DNA of 64,000 bases from NCBI GenBank assembly GCA_022827345.1, contig JAJDTB010000007.1:96012-160011 (forward strand). Direction: 5' to 3'. Source of the DNA: Gemmatimonadota bacterium (GTDB lineage: Bacteria; Gemmatimonadota; Gemmatimonadetes; Longimicrobiales; Gaopeijiaceae). Shown in pieces: positions 28,327 through 37,526 of the stretch (its first letter is position 1; each line of letters starts with the position of its first letter). The position numbers were made by a program, and so were the translations under genes. The notes beneath the pieces were generated by a model that was not told the origin of the DNA, searched no databases, and worked only from the letters and a program-made list of their open reading frames with translations.

Positions 28327-30150
28327 ATGGCCAGGAAACTCGCGCGACTGCTTCTGCTGGTCGTGTTCAGCGCGTCCTGCGGTCTGGACGCCCAGGCGCC
28401 CGACGCGGGCGACTACTCCGACGCGGACTATGACGTGGACGTCACGCGCGGCGTTCTCGTGCCCATGCGGGACGGAGTCGAGCTGTCCGTCGACATCTAT
28501 GCCCCCCGCGGGGCGTCGGATCCCGCGCCCGCAATCCTCACCTCCACACCCTACGACAACAACGATGCCAGGCCGGGCGCCGTCTGGTTCGCCCAGCGCG
28601 GCTATGTGGTCGTCGCGGCCGACGTGCGCGGGCGCTACGATTCGGGCGGCGAGTGGGATCCCTTCAACCCGCTCCACAAGACCGATGGCTACGATCTGGT
28701 GGAGTGGATCGCGGCGCAACCCTGGTGCACCGGCAAGGTCGGCATGATCGGCGGCTCGTACCTGGGGTGGACGCAGTGGTGGACGGCCAGTACCGCACCG
28801 CCCAGCCTCGCGGCCATCGCCCCCAAGGTCGCCCCGCCCGACCACTTCGAGAACCTGCCGTACCAGAACGGCGTGCTCGTGGGCGGATGGATGCTCGACT
28901 GGGCCGCCATGCTCTCGGGCCGCACCCAGCAGATCGCCGGCGAGGGGGGCTATCTCGGCTGGTCCGAGAACCGCCAGGATCCGCCCCACGCACCCTACAT
29001 CGAGATCAACGCCTCGCGCGGCCTCCGCTCGGGTCCGTGGTTCGAGGAGTGGTACCGCAACAACCTCTCGACGGATGACTACTGGCAGGGCATCGCCTAC
29101 CAGACTCCGGAGTCATACTCGAACATCGCCGTCCCGTCGCTCTCGTTCACGGGATGGTTCGACGCCAACCATCCCGGCTCGCCCATGAACTACCTGAGCA
29201 TGAAGGAGCACGGCGCGACCCCCGAGGCCCGGCGTCCCAGCATGGTCATCGGCCCCTGGGTCCACGGCATCAACACACAGTCCTCCGGCGGGATCGACTA
29301 CGGCCCCGACGCCGTCATCGACGTCGACGGCTACGTGGTCCGCTGGTTCGACCACTTCCTCAAGGGCGAGGACAACGGCGTCACCGACGACCCGCCCGTC
29401 TACGTCTTCGTCATGGGCGAGAACAAGTGGCACGCCGAGGACGACTGGCCCCTGCCCCAGACCGAGTGGACCAACTACTACCTGACCAGCACCGCCGGCG
29501 CGAACTCGTCCGCCGGCGACGGCCTCCTCACCACCGCTGCCCCCGCCGACGAAGGCAGCGACACCTACGTCTACGACCCCCTCAACCCCACCCGCGACCC
29601 CTTCGACACCTGGCCCAACAAGAACGGCCACATCGACGGCGCCCTCGACACCCGCGCCTCGGCCGCCGGCAACGAAGTCCTCGTCTACCGCACGCCGCCA
29701 CTCGAAGAAGCCGTCGAGGTCACCGGCCCCATCGAGATCAAGCTCTACGCCTCCACCTCCGCCCACGACACCGACTGGTTCGTGCGCCTCGTCGACATCG
29801 GCCCGGACGGCTACTCCGCGCTCCTCACCGAAGCCGTCATGCGCGCCCGCAACCGCGACCCCGACAACGAAGGCCGCTTCAACGGCGCCCGGCTAAGCAC
29901 CATCGAGCCGGACGAGGTCCATGAGTACACCCTCCGCTTCTGGCGCGGCACCGGCAACCTGTTCCGGGAAGGCCACCGCATCGGCATCGAAATCTCGTCC
30001 AGCTGGTACTCGTACTACCTCCCCAACCTCAACACGGGCGCCGACAACGCCGCGATGGTGACGCGTGACCAGGCCGTGGTGGCCACCCAGCGCATCCATC
30101 ACGGCGGTGCGCGCGCGTCGCATATCGTGCTCCCGGTGATCCACCGTTAG
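28327..30150 (+). CDS. CocE/NonD family hydrolase (S15-type), first tandem copy
   Basis: A 607-residue secreted hydrolase with leader LLLLVVFSASC. The alpha/beta domain has GGSYLGWTQWW carrying the nucleophile serine, FTGWFDANHPG supplying the acid, and GPWVHG the histidine; the C-terminal jelly-roll follows (RTPPLEEAVEVTGPIEIKLYAS). The family cleaves acyl or X-Pro peptide bonds. The ATG at 28327 follows GGGAGAG. The gene lies directly downstream of susD and is probably expressed with it. The paralogue at 30198 is nearly identical at its 3' end. Confidence 0.9.
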   Translation: MARKLARLLLLVVFSASCGLDAQAPDAGDYSDADYDVDVTRGVLVPMRDGVELSVDIYAPRGASDPAPAILTSTPYDNNDARPGAVWFAQRGYVVVAADVRGRYDSGGEWDPFNPLHKTDGYDLVEWIAAQPWCTGKVGMIGGSYLGWTQWWTASTAPPSLAAIAPKVAPPDHFENLPYQNGVLVGGWMLDWAAMLSGRTQQIAGEGGYLGWSENRQDPPHAPYIEINASRGLRSGPWFEEWYRNNLSTDDYWQGIAYQTPESYSNIAVPSLSFTGWFDANHPGSPMNYLSMKEHGATPEARRPSMVIGPWVHGINTQSSGGIDYGPDAVIDVDGYVVRWFDHFLKGEDNGVTDDPPVYVFVMGENKWHAEDDWPLPQTEWTNYYLTSTAGANSSAGDGLLTTAAPADEGSDTYVYDPLNPTRDPFDTWPNKNGHIDGALDTRASAAGNEVLVYRTPPLEEAVEVTGPIEIKLYASTSAHDTDWFVRLVDIGPDGYSALLTEAVMRARNRDPDNEGRFNGARLSTIEPDEVHEYTLRFWRGTGNLFREGHRIGIEISSSWYSYYLPNLNTGADNAAMVTRDQAVVATQRIHHGGARASHIVLPVIHR

Positions 30151-30187
30151 TCATTTTTACATTACATCTTGACATGTTGACTTTACA
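30149..30187. repeat. 39-bp AT-rich quasi-palindrome, copy C
   Basis: The right part (30161-30187) fits the shared layout ATTACA-N3-TGACATGT-N2-ACTTTACA; the left outer arm is degenerate. It lies in the 47-bp gap between the two CocE genes and covers an ATG at 30174 that would otherwise be the first start of the second gene. Confidence 0.5.
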
Positions 30188-30197
30188 TCACCGCACG

Positions 30198-32018
30198 ATG
30201 CCGCTGATCGCGGCGATCCTCGCCACGGCCATCACCCCCCGCCCCGCCCACCCCCAGCCCCCCGATCCCGGCGACTACTCCCGCGCCGAATACGAGGTCG
30301 ACATCACGCGGGGCGTCCTCGTCCCCATGCGCGACGGCGCCCGCCTCTCCGTCGACATCTACGCGCCGCGCGGGTCGCCCGGTCCGCACCCCGGCATCCT
30401 CACCCACACCCCCTACGACAACAACGGCCAGCGCGTAACCGCGACCTGGTTCGCCGAGCGCGGCTACGTGGTCGTCGCCGCCGACGCCCGCGGCCGCTAC
30501 GACTCGGAGGGCGAATGGGACCCCTTCGGCGCACTCCACCGGCTCGACGGCCACGATCTCGTCGAATGGGTCGCCGCCCAACCCTGTTGCACGGGCAAGG
30601 TCGGCATGATCGGCGGCTCCTACCTGGGCTGGACACAGTGGTGGACCGCCAGCACCGCCCCGCCCAGCCTCGCCGCAATCGCCCCCAAGGTGTCGCCCCC
30701 CGACCCCTTCGAGAACCTGCCCTACCAGCACGGCGTGCTTCTTGGCGGCTGGATGCTCGACTGGGCGGCGGGATCCTCCGGCCGCACCGCGCAGCTGGCC
30801 GACAGCGGCTACTACAACGGCTGGCCGCTGCACCGCCCGGATCCCCCGCACACCCCCTACATCGAAATCAACGAGGTCCGCGGACTGCGATCGGCCCCCT
30901 GGTTCGAGACCTGGTACCGGCAAAACAAGTCCACCGACCCCTACTGGCACGCGATCAAGTACCAGACCCCCGAATCGTACTCGCGGATCACCGTCCCCTC
31001 CCTCGCCTTCACGGGCTGGTTCGACGGCAACCACCCGGGATCGCCCATGAACTACGTGGGCATGAAGGAGCACGGCGCGACCCCCGAGGCCCGGCGCCCC
31101 AGCCTTGTCATCGGACCCTGGACGCACGGGATCAACACCCGCACCCTCGGCGGCATCGACTACGGACCGGACGCCGTGATCGACATCGACGGCTACGTCG
31201 TGCGCTGGTTCGACCACTTCCTCAAGGGCATCGACAACGGCGTCACCGACGACCCGCCCGTCCATGTCTTCGTCATGGGCGAGAACCGGTGGTACGCGGA
31301 AGACGACTGGCCGCTGCCGGGCACCGAGTGGACCAGCTACTACCTGACCTCCCAGGCCGGTGCCAACTCCATCAACGGCGACGGCGTCCTCACCACAACG
31401 CGCCCTGCCACCGCACGACACGACACCTACGTCTACGACCCCCTCAACCCCACCCGCACCCCCTTCGACAGCTGGCCCAACACCAACGGCCACATCGACG
31501 GCGCGCTGGACACCCGCGAATCCGCGTCCGGCGACGAGGTGCTGGTCTACCGCACGCCGCCCCTCGAACAGGCCGTCGAAGTCACCGGCCCGATCGAGGC
31601 CAAACTCTACGCCTCCACCTCGGCCCGCGACACCGACTGGTTCGTGCGCCTCGTCGACATCCACCCCGACGGCTACTCGGCGCTCCTCACCGAAGGCGTC
31701 ATGCGCGCCCGCAACCGCGATCCCGACAACGAAGGCCGCTTCAACGGCGCCCAACTCACCACGATCGAGCCGGACGAGGTCTACGAGTACACCATCCGTT
31801 TCTGGCGCGGCACCGGCAACCTGTTCCGGGAAGGCCACCGCATCGGCATCGAGATCTCGTCCAGCTGGTACTCGTACTACCTCCCCAACCTCAACACGGG
31901 CGCCGACAACGCCGCAATGGTGACGCGTGACCAGGCCGTGGTGGCCACCCAGCGCATCCATCACGGCGGTGCGCGCGCATCGCATATCGTGCTGCCGGTG
32001 ATCCGGCGGGAGCGGTAG
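30198..32018 (+). CDS. CocE/NonD family hydrolase (S15-type), second tandem copy
   Basis: About 606 residues, co-linear with the copy at 28327 and with the same catalytic elements (GGSYLGWTQWW, FTGWFDGNHPG, GPWTHG). ATG 30174 lies inside the 39-bp repeat, so ATG 30198 (MPLIAAILATAI, a secretion signal) is preferred. Protein similarity is high throughout. At DNA level the last roughly 190 bp (from about 31803) differ from the other copy at only about four positions, whereas the middle differs much more. This uneven pattern points to recent gene conversion. Confidence 0.88.
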   Translation: MPLIAAILATAITPRPAHPQPPDPGDYSRAEYEVDITRGVLVPMRDGARLSVDIYAPRGSPGPHPGILTHTPYDNNGQRVTATWFAERGYVVVAADARGRYDSEGEWDPFGALHRLDGHDLVEWVAAQPCCTGKVGMIGGSYLGWTQWWTASTAPPSLAAIAPKVSPPDPFENLPYQHGVLLGGWMLDWAAGSSGRTAQLADSGYYNGWPLHRPDPPHTPYIEINEVRGLRSAPWFETWYRQNKSTDPYWHAIKYQTPESYSRITVPSLAFTGWFDGNHPGSPMNYVGMKEHGATPEARRPSLVIGPWTHGINTRTLGGIDYGPDAVIDIDGYVVRWFDHFLKGIDNGVTDDPPVHVFVMGENRWYAEDDWPLPGTEWTSYYLTSQAGANSINGDGVLTTTRPATARHDTYVYDPLNPTRTPFDSWPNTNGHIDGALDTRESASGDEVLVYRTPPLEQAVEVTGPIEAKLYASTSARDTDWFVRLVDIHPDGYSALLTEGVMRARNRDPDNEGRFNGAQLTTIEPDEVYEYTIRFWRGTGNLFREGHRIGIEISSSWYSYYLPNLNTGADNAAMVTRDQAVVATQRIHHGGARASHIVLPVIRRER

Positions 32019-32144
32019 GAGGAGGAAGAGAGGGCGGAGTCACTGGCGGCGGCGGCGACCTCGGCCATGGCCGGCAGCCGCATCTGCGCCACCGCGAGGG
32101 GACGAGGCAGCGCCTCATCGCAGCCGGGAGGCCCACACATGGCT

Positions 32145-32178
32145 TTGTCGGCCAAAATCCGGCCAATTTGGCGAACAA
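32145..32178. repeat. 34-bp imperfect hairpin repeat, copy 1
   Basis: TTGTCGGCCA-N14-TGGCGAACAA, with inner complementarity GCCAAA/TTTGGC. It lies 48 bp upstream of the parD start. Two further copies with exactly the same arms and length are at 41931 and 41982. Confidence 0.65.
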
Positions 32179-32225
32179 CGCGCGGCCCGTTGCCAATTTT
32201 TGCCATTCCCGCGATCGTTCACGCC

Positions 32226-32465
32226 ATGAAGACCATGAACATCTCTCTGCCGCCGACACTTCGCTCGTTCGTGCGCGAACAGGCGGTCGAGCGCGGATAT
32301 GGAACGTCCAGCGCCTACATCCGTGAACTGATCCGGCGCGATCAGGATCGCCAGCACCTCCGCGGCCTCCTGCTCAAGGGTGGAGAATCACCGCCCTCGG
32401 TCATCGCCGACAAAGCCTATTTCGAGACCCTCCGCACTGGAGTTCGCAGGCGCTCAGGGGTGTGA
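32226..32465 (+). CDS. parD: ParD-like ribbon-helix-helix antitoxin
   Basis: A 79-residue antitoxin. The N-terminal MNISLPPTLRSFVREQAVERGYGTSSAYIRELIRRD is a ribbon-helix-helix DNA-binding domain of the ParD/CopG group; the C-terminal tail would wrap the toxin. Its stop overlaps the toxin's GTG start by four bases (GTGA), the usual antitoxin-first coupling. ATG 32226 or 32235 are both possible. It should repress its own promoter in complex with ParE. Confidence 0.88.
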   Translation: MKTMNISLPPTLRSFVREQAVERGYGTSSAYIRELIRRDQDRQHLRGLLLKGGESPPSVIADKAYFETLRTGVRRRSGV

Positions 32466-32800
32466 CGCCCGAGCCCGCAGTCCTCCGGGAAGCGGCCCGA
32501 CGCGATGTGGACGAGGCCATCGAGCACTATCTGGAAGCGGGCGGGCCGGATGTCGCATTGGGTCTTGTGGATGCACTCGAAGCGGCCATCCACCACATCT
32601 CCTTGAATCCTCGATCGCGGTCGACTCGATATGGACATGAGTTGAACCTGCCAGGCCTCCGATCATGGGCACTCAGGTCCTACCCCCGGATCGTGTTCTA
32701 CATGGAGGGACAGAGCCGAATCGACGTATGGCGCGTTCTCCACGGCCGACGCGATATCCCCGAATGGATGGGCGAATCCGAACTGCGGTACCCGCCGTAA
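32462..32800 (+). CDS. parE: ParE/RelE-superfamily toxin
   Basis: A 112-residue toxin of the ParE fold: AARRDVDEAIEHYLEAGGPDVALGLVDALEAAIHHI, LRSWALRSYPRIVFYME and IDVWRVLHGRRDIPEWM match the family order. ParE proteins poison DNA gyrase; RelE relatives cleave mRNA, and the sequence alone favours ParE. The GTG start overlaps the parD stop. The module sits between the CocE hydrolases and the tricorn protease. Confidence 0.88.
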   Translation: MTPEPAVLREAARRDVDEAIEHYLEAGGPDVALGLVDALEAAIHHISLNPRSRSTRYGHELNLPGLRSWALRSYPRIVFYMEGQSRIDVWRVLHGRRDIPEWMGESELRYPP

Positions 32801-32880
32801 GCAACTATCGTGAGTAGCCCGCCGCACGCCGAAGGCGCACGCAACCATTGAAAACAACCCCCGCCCAGGGAGGCCCAGCA

Positions 32881-35800
32881 GTGACTGCCCCAACCGTTTC
32901 CGCTCGGACCGCGCGATCCGCCCCCCGACCGACCGTGCGCGCCGCTCTCGCCGCGGCCGCCCTCGCCCTCACCGCGGCCCCCGCCACCACCCAGCAACCC
33001 ACCCGCCTCGTGCGCCAGCCCACGGTCAGCGCGACGCACATCGCGTTCGCGTACGCCAACGACCTGTGGATCGTTGACCGTGCCGGAGGCGAGGCCAGGC
33101 GCCTCACCACCTTCCAGGGCCAGGAGACCGACCCTCACTTCTCCCCGGACGGACGGCACATCGCCTTCAGCGCCCAGTACGACGGCAATACCGATGTCTA
33201 CGTCCTGCCCTCCGAAGGAGGGAACCCCAAACGCCTCACGTGGCATCCGGGAGCGGACCAGGTCGTCGGCTGGACGCACGACGGCAGCCGCGTCGTCTTC
33301 AATTCCGGACGTACCAGCGCGCCGATCCCGTACTCCCGTTTCTTCACGGTCTCGACCGGCGGCGGGCTCCCCGCACAGATGCCGATTCCCCGCGGCATGA
33401 CCGGCGACTTCTCGCCCGACGGCGCACGCTTCGCGTACCAGCAGCGCCAACTCAACGACCCCGAGTGGCGGGGCTACCGCGGCGGCCAGGTCAACCCGGT
33501 GTGGATCGTCGACACGGACGACTGGGCGCTCGAGGAGGTCCCGTGGGACGGCAGCAATGACCTCGACCCCGTCTTCCTCGGCGACGAGGTCTACTTCCTC
33601 TCCGACCGGGACTGGGCCACGAACATCTGGGCCTACGACACCGGCACGCAGGCCGTCCGGCAGGTCACCCGCCACGCCGACTTCGACGTCAAGGGCCTCG
33701 ACGCCGGCGGTGGCGCGGTCGTCTACGAGCAGGGCGGCTACATCCACCTCCACGATCCCGCCAGCGGCGCCACCAACCGCGTCGACATCACCGTGCGCGG
33801 CGACTTCCCCTGGCTGCGCCCCCACTGGGAGGATGTCGGCGGCGCGCTCCAGAACGCCTCGCTGTCCCCCACCGGCGTGCGCGCGCTCTTCGAGGGCCGG
33901 GGCGAGATCTTCACCGTCCCAACCGAGGACGGCGACTGGCGCAACCTGACCCGCACCCCGGGCGTCGCCGACCGCAGTCCCGCGTGGTCCCCCGACGGCC
34001 GCCACGTCTCGTGGTTCTCCGACGCGTCGGGCGAATACCGCCTCATGATCGGCACCCAGGATGGCCTCGGCGAGCCCCGCGAGATCGCCGTCCCGAACCC
34101 GACCTTCTTCTTCACCCCGACCTGGTCGCCCGACTCGGAGCACCTCGCCTTCACCGACGCCGACCTCAACCTCTGGCGCGTCGAAGTCGCGAGCGGCGAC
34201 GTCACCCTCGTCGACACCGACCAGTACGCGCACCCGATCCGCACCGTCGATCCCGTGTGGTCCCCCGACTCGCGCTGGCTGGCCTACGCCAAGCGCCTCG
34301 ACAACCAGTTCCACGCCGTCATGGTCCACTCGCTCGCCAACGGGAGCACCCGGCAGCTCACCGACGGCCTCTCCGACGCGCTCTCCCCCGCCTGGGACGC
34401 CGGCGGCAAGTATCTCTACTTCCTCGCCAGCACCGACTACGGGCTCAACACCGCCTGGCTCGACATGACGTCCTACGAGCGGCCGGTCCGCCGCGCGCTC
34501 TATCTGGCCGTGTTGCAGGACGACGAGCCCTCGCCCTTCCTGCCCGCGAGCGACGAAGAGGAGGCCCAGGACACGGGGAATGAGGAGGAGGAGGGGAGTG
34601 AGGGCGACGATCCGGGCGACGCCGACGACCCCGGCGCGGACGGCGACGATATCCGTATCGACTTCGAGGGGATGGACCAGCGCATCCTCGCGGCCGGGAT
34701 CCCCGCGCGCGACTACTCGGGTCTCACGGCGGGGCCAAGCGGCGTCGTCTTCTTCGCGGGACCGGGCGCAGCCGGCGCATCGGCCACGGCCGCCCTGACG
34801 GGTCCCGGCGCGGGCACCCTCTACCGCTATTCGCTGGAGGACGACGAGGCCACGCCCTTCCTGTCCCCCATCCAGGACTACACCGTCTCCGCCGACGGCC
34901 AGAAGCTGCTCTACCGCAGCGGTCCGTCGTGGGGCGTGGTCGGCACGTCGGGAAGCCCGAACGTCGGCGACGGCCGCATCGATACTGCGGTGCGCATGCG
35001 CGTCGACCCGCTCGAGGAATGGCGGCAGCTCTTCCGCGAGGCGTGGCGCTATCAGCGCGACTTCCTCTACGTCGAGAACGTCCACGGCGCGGACTGGCCG
35101 GCCGTGCATGACATGTACGAGCCCTGGATCGACCACGTGGGCCACCGCTCCGACATGAACTACCTCCTCGACGTGCTGGCCGGCGAGGTCGCGATCGGGC
35201 ACTCGTACGTCTTCGGCGGCGACACGCCCGATGTCGAGACCGTGCCCGTCGGGCTCCTCGGCGCCGACCTGGAGGAGGACGCGGGACGCTACCGGATCGC
35301 CCACATCTACACCGGCGAGAACTGGAACCCGGGGCTGGAGTCGCCGCTGAGCGCCCCCGGAATCGATGTCGCCGAGGGCGACTATATCATCGCCGTCGAC
35401 GGGGTGGAGCTGCGCGCGGCCACCAACCCCTACAGCCTCTTCGAGGGCACGGTCGGCAGGCAGGTCGCGCTGCGGGTCGGCGCGTCGCCCGACGGCGAGG
35501 GGTCGCGCGTCGTGCACGTCGTCCCGGTGGCGAACGAGGGTGCGCTGAGGTCGCGTGAATGGGTCGAGGACAATCGCCGCAAGGTCGACGAGATGAGCGG
35601 CGGCCGCCTCGCCTACGTCTGGCTCCCCAACACCGGGCAGGGCGGCTACACCTACTTCAATCGCTACTACTTTGCGCAGCAGGACCGCGACGGCGCGGTG
35701 GTCGACGAGCGCTACAACGGCGGCGGCTCGGCGGCCGACTACATCGTCGATCTCATGAGCCGCGACCTGATCGGCTACTTCAACAACCCGGTCGCCGACC

Positions 35801-36228
35801 GCAAGCCGTTCAAGCTGCCCGCCGCCGGGATCTGGGGCCCGAAGGTCATGATCATCAACGACGCGGCGGGGTCGGGCGGCGACCTGCTCCCGTACATGTT
35901 CCGCTTCCGCGGGATCGGGCCCCTGGTGGGCACGACGACGTGGGGCGGGCTGGTCGGGGTCTGGGACGTGCCGCCGCTCATCGACGGCGGCCTGGTGACG
36001 GCGCCGCGCGGCGGGTTCTTCGACCTGAACGGCGAGTGGCGCGTCGAGAACGAGGGCGTCGCGCCCGACATCGAGGTGCGGCAGATCCCCGCCGACGTGA
36101 TCGCGGGGCGCGACCCGCAGCTGGAGGCCGCGGTGGCCGAAGCGATGCGGCTGCTCGAGACCGAGGCCGTGCAGATCCTGGCCGAGCCGGATCCGCCGGT
36201 GCGGGCGAGGAGGCCGGGCGGAATGTAA
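32881..36228 (+). CDS. Tricorn-type S41 family peptidase
   Basis: A 1115-residue exported protease. A basic leader and hydrophobic segment (AALAAAALALTAAPA) are followed by two WD40-like propellers (to about 690; repeated SPDGRHIAFSA-type blades), an acidic linker (EEEEGSEGDDPGD), the C1 helical domain (FLYVENVHGADW with catalytic His), a PDZ domain (VAEGDYIIAVDGVEL) and the S41 core with nucleophile serine in NDAAGSGGD. Tricorn degrades peptides of roughly 6-12 residues. The GTG at 32881 is chosen over TTG 32848 because GGGAGG lies 7 bases upstream. Confidence 0.92.
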   Translation: MTAPTVSARTARSAPRPTVRAALAAAALALTAAPATTQQPTRLVRQPTVSATHIAFAYANDLWIVDRAGGEARRLTTFQGQETDPHFSPDGRHIAFSAQYDGNTDVYVLPSEGGNPKRLTWHPGADQVVGWTHDGSRVVFNSGRTSAPIPYSRFFTVSTGGGLPAQMPIPRGMTGDFSPDGARFAYQQRQLNDPEWRGYRGGQVNPVWIVDTDDWALEEVPWDGSNDLDPVFLGDEVYFLSDRDWATNIWAYDTGTQAVRQVTRHADFDVKGLDAGGGAVVYEQGGYIHLHDPASGATNRVDITVRGDFPWLRPHWEDVGGALQNASLSPTGVRALFEGRGEIFTVPTEDGDWRNLTRTPGVADRSPAWSPDGRHVSWFSDASGEYRLMIGTQDGLGEPREIAVPNPTFFFTPTWSPDSEHLAFTDADLNLWRVEVASGDVTLVDTDQYAHPIRTVDPVWSPDSRWLAYAKRLDNQFHAVMVHSLANGSTRQLTDGLSDALSPAWDAGGKYLYFLASTDYGLNTAWLDMTSYERPVRRALYLAVLQDDEPSPFLPASDEEEAQDTGNEEEEGSEGDDPGDADDPGADGDDIRIDFEGMDQRILAAGIPARDYSGLTAGPSGVVFFAGPGAAGASATAALTGPGAGTLYRYSLEDDEATPFLSPIQDYTVSADGQKLLYRSGPSWGVVGTSGSPNVGDGRIDTAVRMRVDPLEEWRQLFREAWRYQRDFLYVENVHGADWPAVHDMYEPWIDHVGHRSDMNYLLDVLAGEVAIGHSYVFGGDTPDVETVPVGLLGADLEEDAGRYRIAHIYTGENWNPGLESPLSAPGIDVAEGDYIIAVDGVELRAATNPYSLFEGTVGRQVALRVGASPDGEGSRVVHVVPVANEGALRSREWVEDNRRKVDEMSGGRLAYVWLPNTGQGGYTYFNRYYFAQQDRDGAVVDERYNGGGSAADYIVDLMSRDLIGYFNNPVADRKPFKLPAAGIWGPKVMIINDAAGSGGDLLPYMFRFRGIGPLVGTTTWGGLVGVWDVPPLIDGGLVTAPRGGFFDLNGEWRVENEGVAPDIEVRQIPADVIAGRDPQLEAAVAEAMRLLETEAVQILAEPDPPVRARRPGGM

Positions 36229-36235
36229 CGTCGGA

Positions 36236-37493
36236 TCAGTGCTCGATCGGGTAGACCTCGATCAGAGTTTCGTCAAGGGCGCCCTTTGCCCGGACGAGTA
36301 CCCGGTCGTCCGAAATATCCAGGACGTGCAGGCTCACGGGCATCGCGATCCGCTTCTTCCGCTCCCACGCCTCGCTGAAACCGACCCAGACCACCTGGTC
36401 CTGAAACGGGTCAGGGTACTCCCGGATCCAGAGAAGGCCGTCGGCGCCGCCCTTCATATCGGAAAAACCAGGAAGGGTGGGGCGGGCCGGCAGGTCCTCG
36501 AGCAGGCGGAGGTGGAATTCCGCTATGGACAAGAGGAAGTTCCTTCCGCCGACGACCAACTGGCCCGGCTCTGTACTTTCGAAGTTCGCCCGCAAGGAAT
36601 CTCTGACGAATCGCACCCAGGCTTCCTCCGCGCTCTCCCGGGGCTGCTCGAACGAGCGTTCCGCGGCGGTCCCGGCGTCGTCGTAGCGCGTGATCGCGAT
36701 CGAGTCGGTCGTCGCCAGGTAGGCGTAGCGGTCGGTGACGGCAGAGACGGCAGTCCGTCCGAAGATCACGGGTAGCCCGCCGTGCCTTTGGCCGCCATCG
36801 CTGAGAGCCTCCCTCGCCGCCCACTCCTCTTCACCGGGACGGGTGCCCTCGAAGACGACCTCCCCGTCAGAAAGACGGACGATCTCATATCCCACCGGCT
36901 GCCGAATCTCCATCGGACGGACGGCTTTGGGCCCAGGGAATCCCATCTCCGAGGTTTCGAGCAGCACGCTGTTTCCGAAGGCTCCAACCATCATGACGAT
37001 GCGTGAGCTTGACACCGACATCGCGTTCGGGTTGACCCTCGTATCGCCGACGTACCCCCCGGAGGCGTCGAGCAGGGTCAATCTGAACTGGTTCGAGTCC
37101 CCAGGTGATCAGTCCGTCCGCGTGGCGAGCGATCCCGGACAGGTTTATGTAATCGCCAGGACCCTCCCCACGCCTGCCGTGCCGGGAACGCAGCTCACCC
37201 GCGGCATCCAGGATCAGGACTTCGCGCGACAGCCGATTCGCGATCGCGATGCCGTCGCCGAAGAAGACCGCTCCAATGCTCCCATCCAGCGGGAGGGACT
37301 CGTCCAAACCCACCACCACGCTTGGTTCCGACGCGAGCCGAAACGACTCGTCACCGGGCCACGGTGCGAACAGGTCCGCGGCCGCCGCCCGATCCGTGGC
37401 CTCCGGGCCCGATGACTCGTCCAGACAGGCGGCGAAGAGCACCAGACAGGAAACCGCGAGGGCCGGTTTCGTTAGAGGTCGAGCGAGTCTCAT
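36236..37493 (-). pseudogene. Six-bladed beta-propeller lipoprotein, frameshifted
   Basis: The first part reads from ATG 37493: leader LAVSCLVLFAAC, then a propeller with GRRGEGPGDYINLSG. It runs into the wrong frame near 37099-37102, where the coding strand has GGGG. Removing one G joins ITW to DSNQFRLTLLDASGG and the remaining 285 residues to the stop at 36236. The gene is therefore a single propeller lipoprotein with a +1 frameshift, either a real mutation or a sequencing error. The GEGPG motif is shared with the two upstream propeller genes. Confidence 0.75.
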
Positions 37494-37526
37494 GTCTTCC
37501 TCCAGCCTACGAACGAGTTGCACGGG

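Noticed and set aside
25948..28989. Thousand-codon minus-strand frame opposite susC/susD
   Set aside because: Antisense of strongly supported coding sequence; no recognisable motif.
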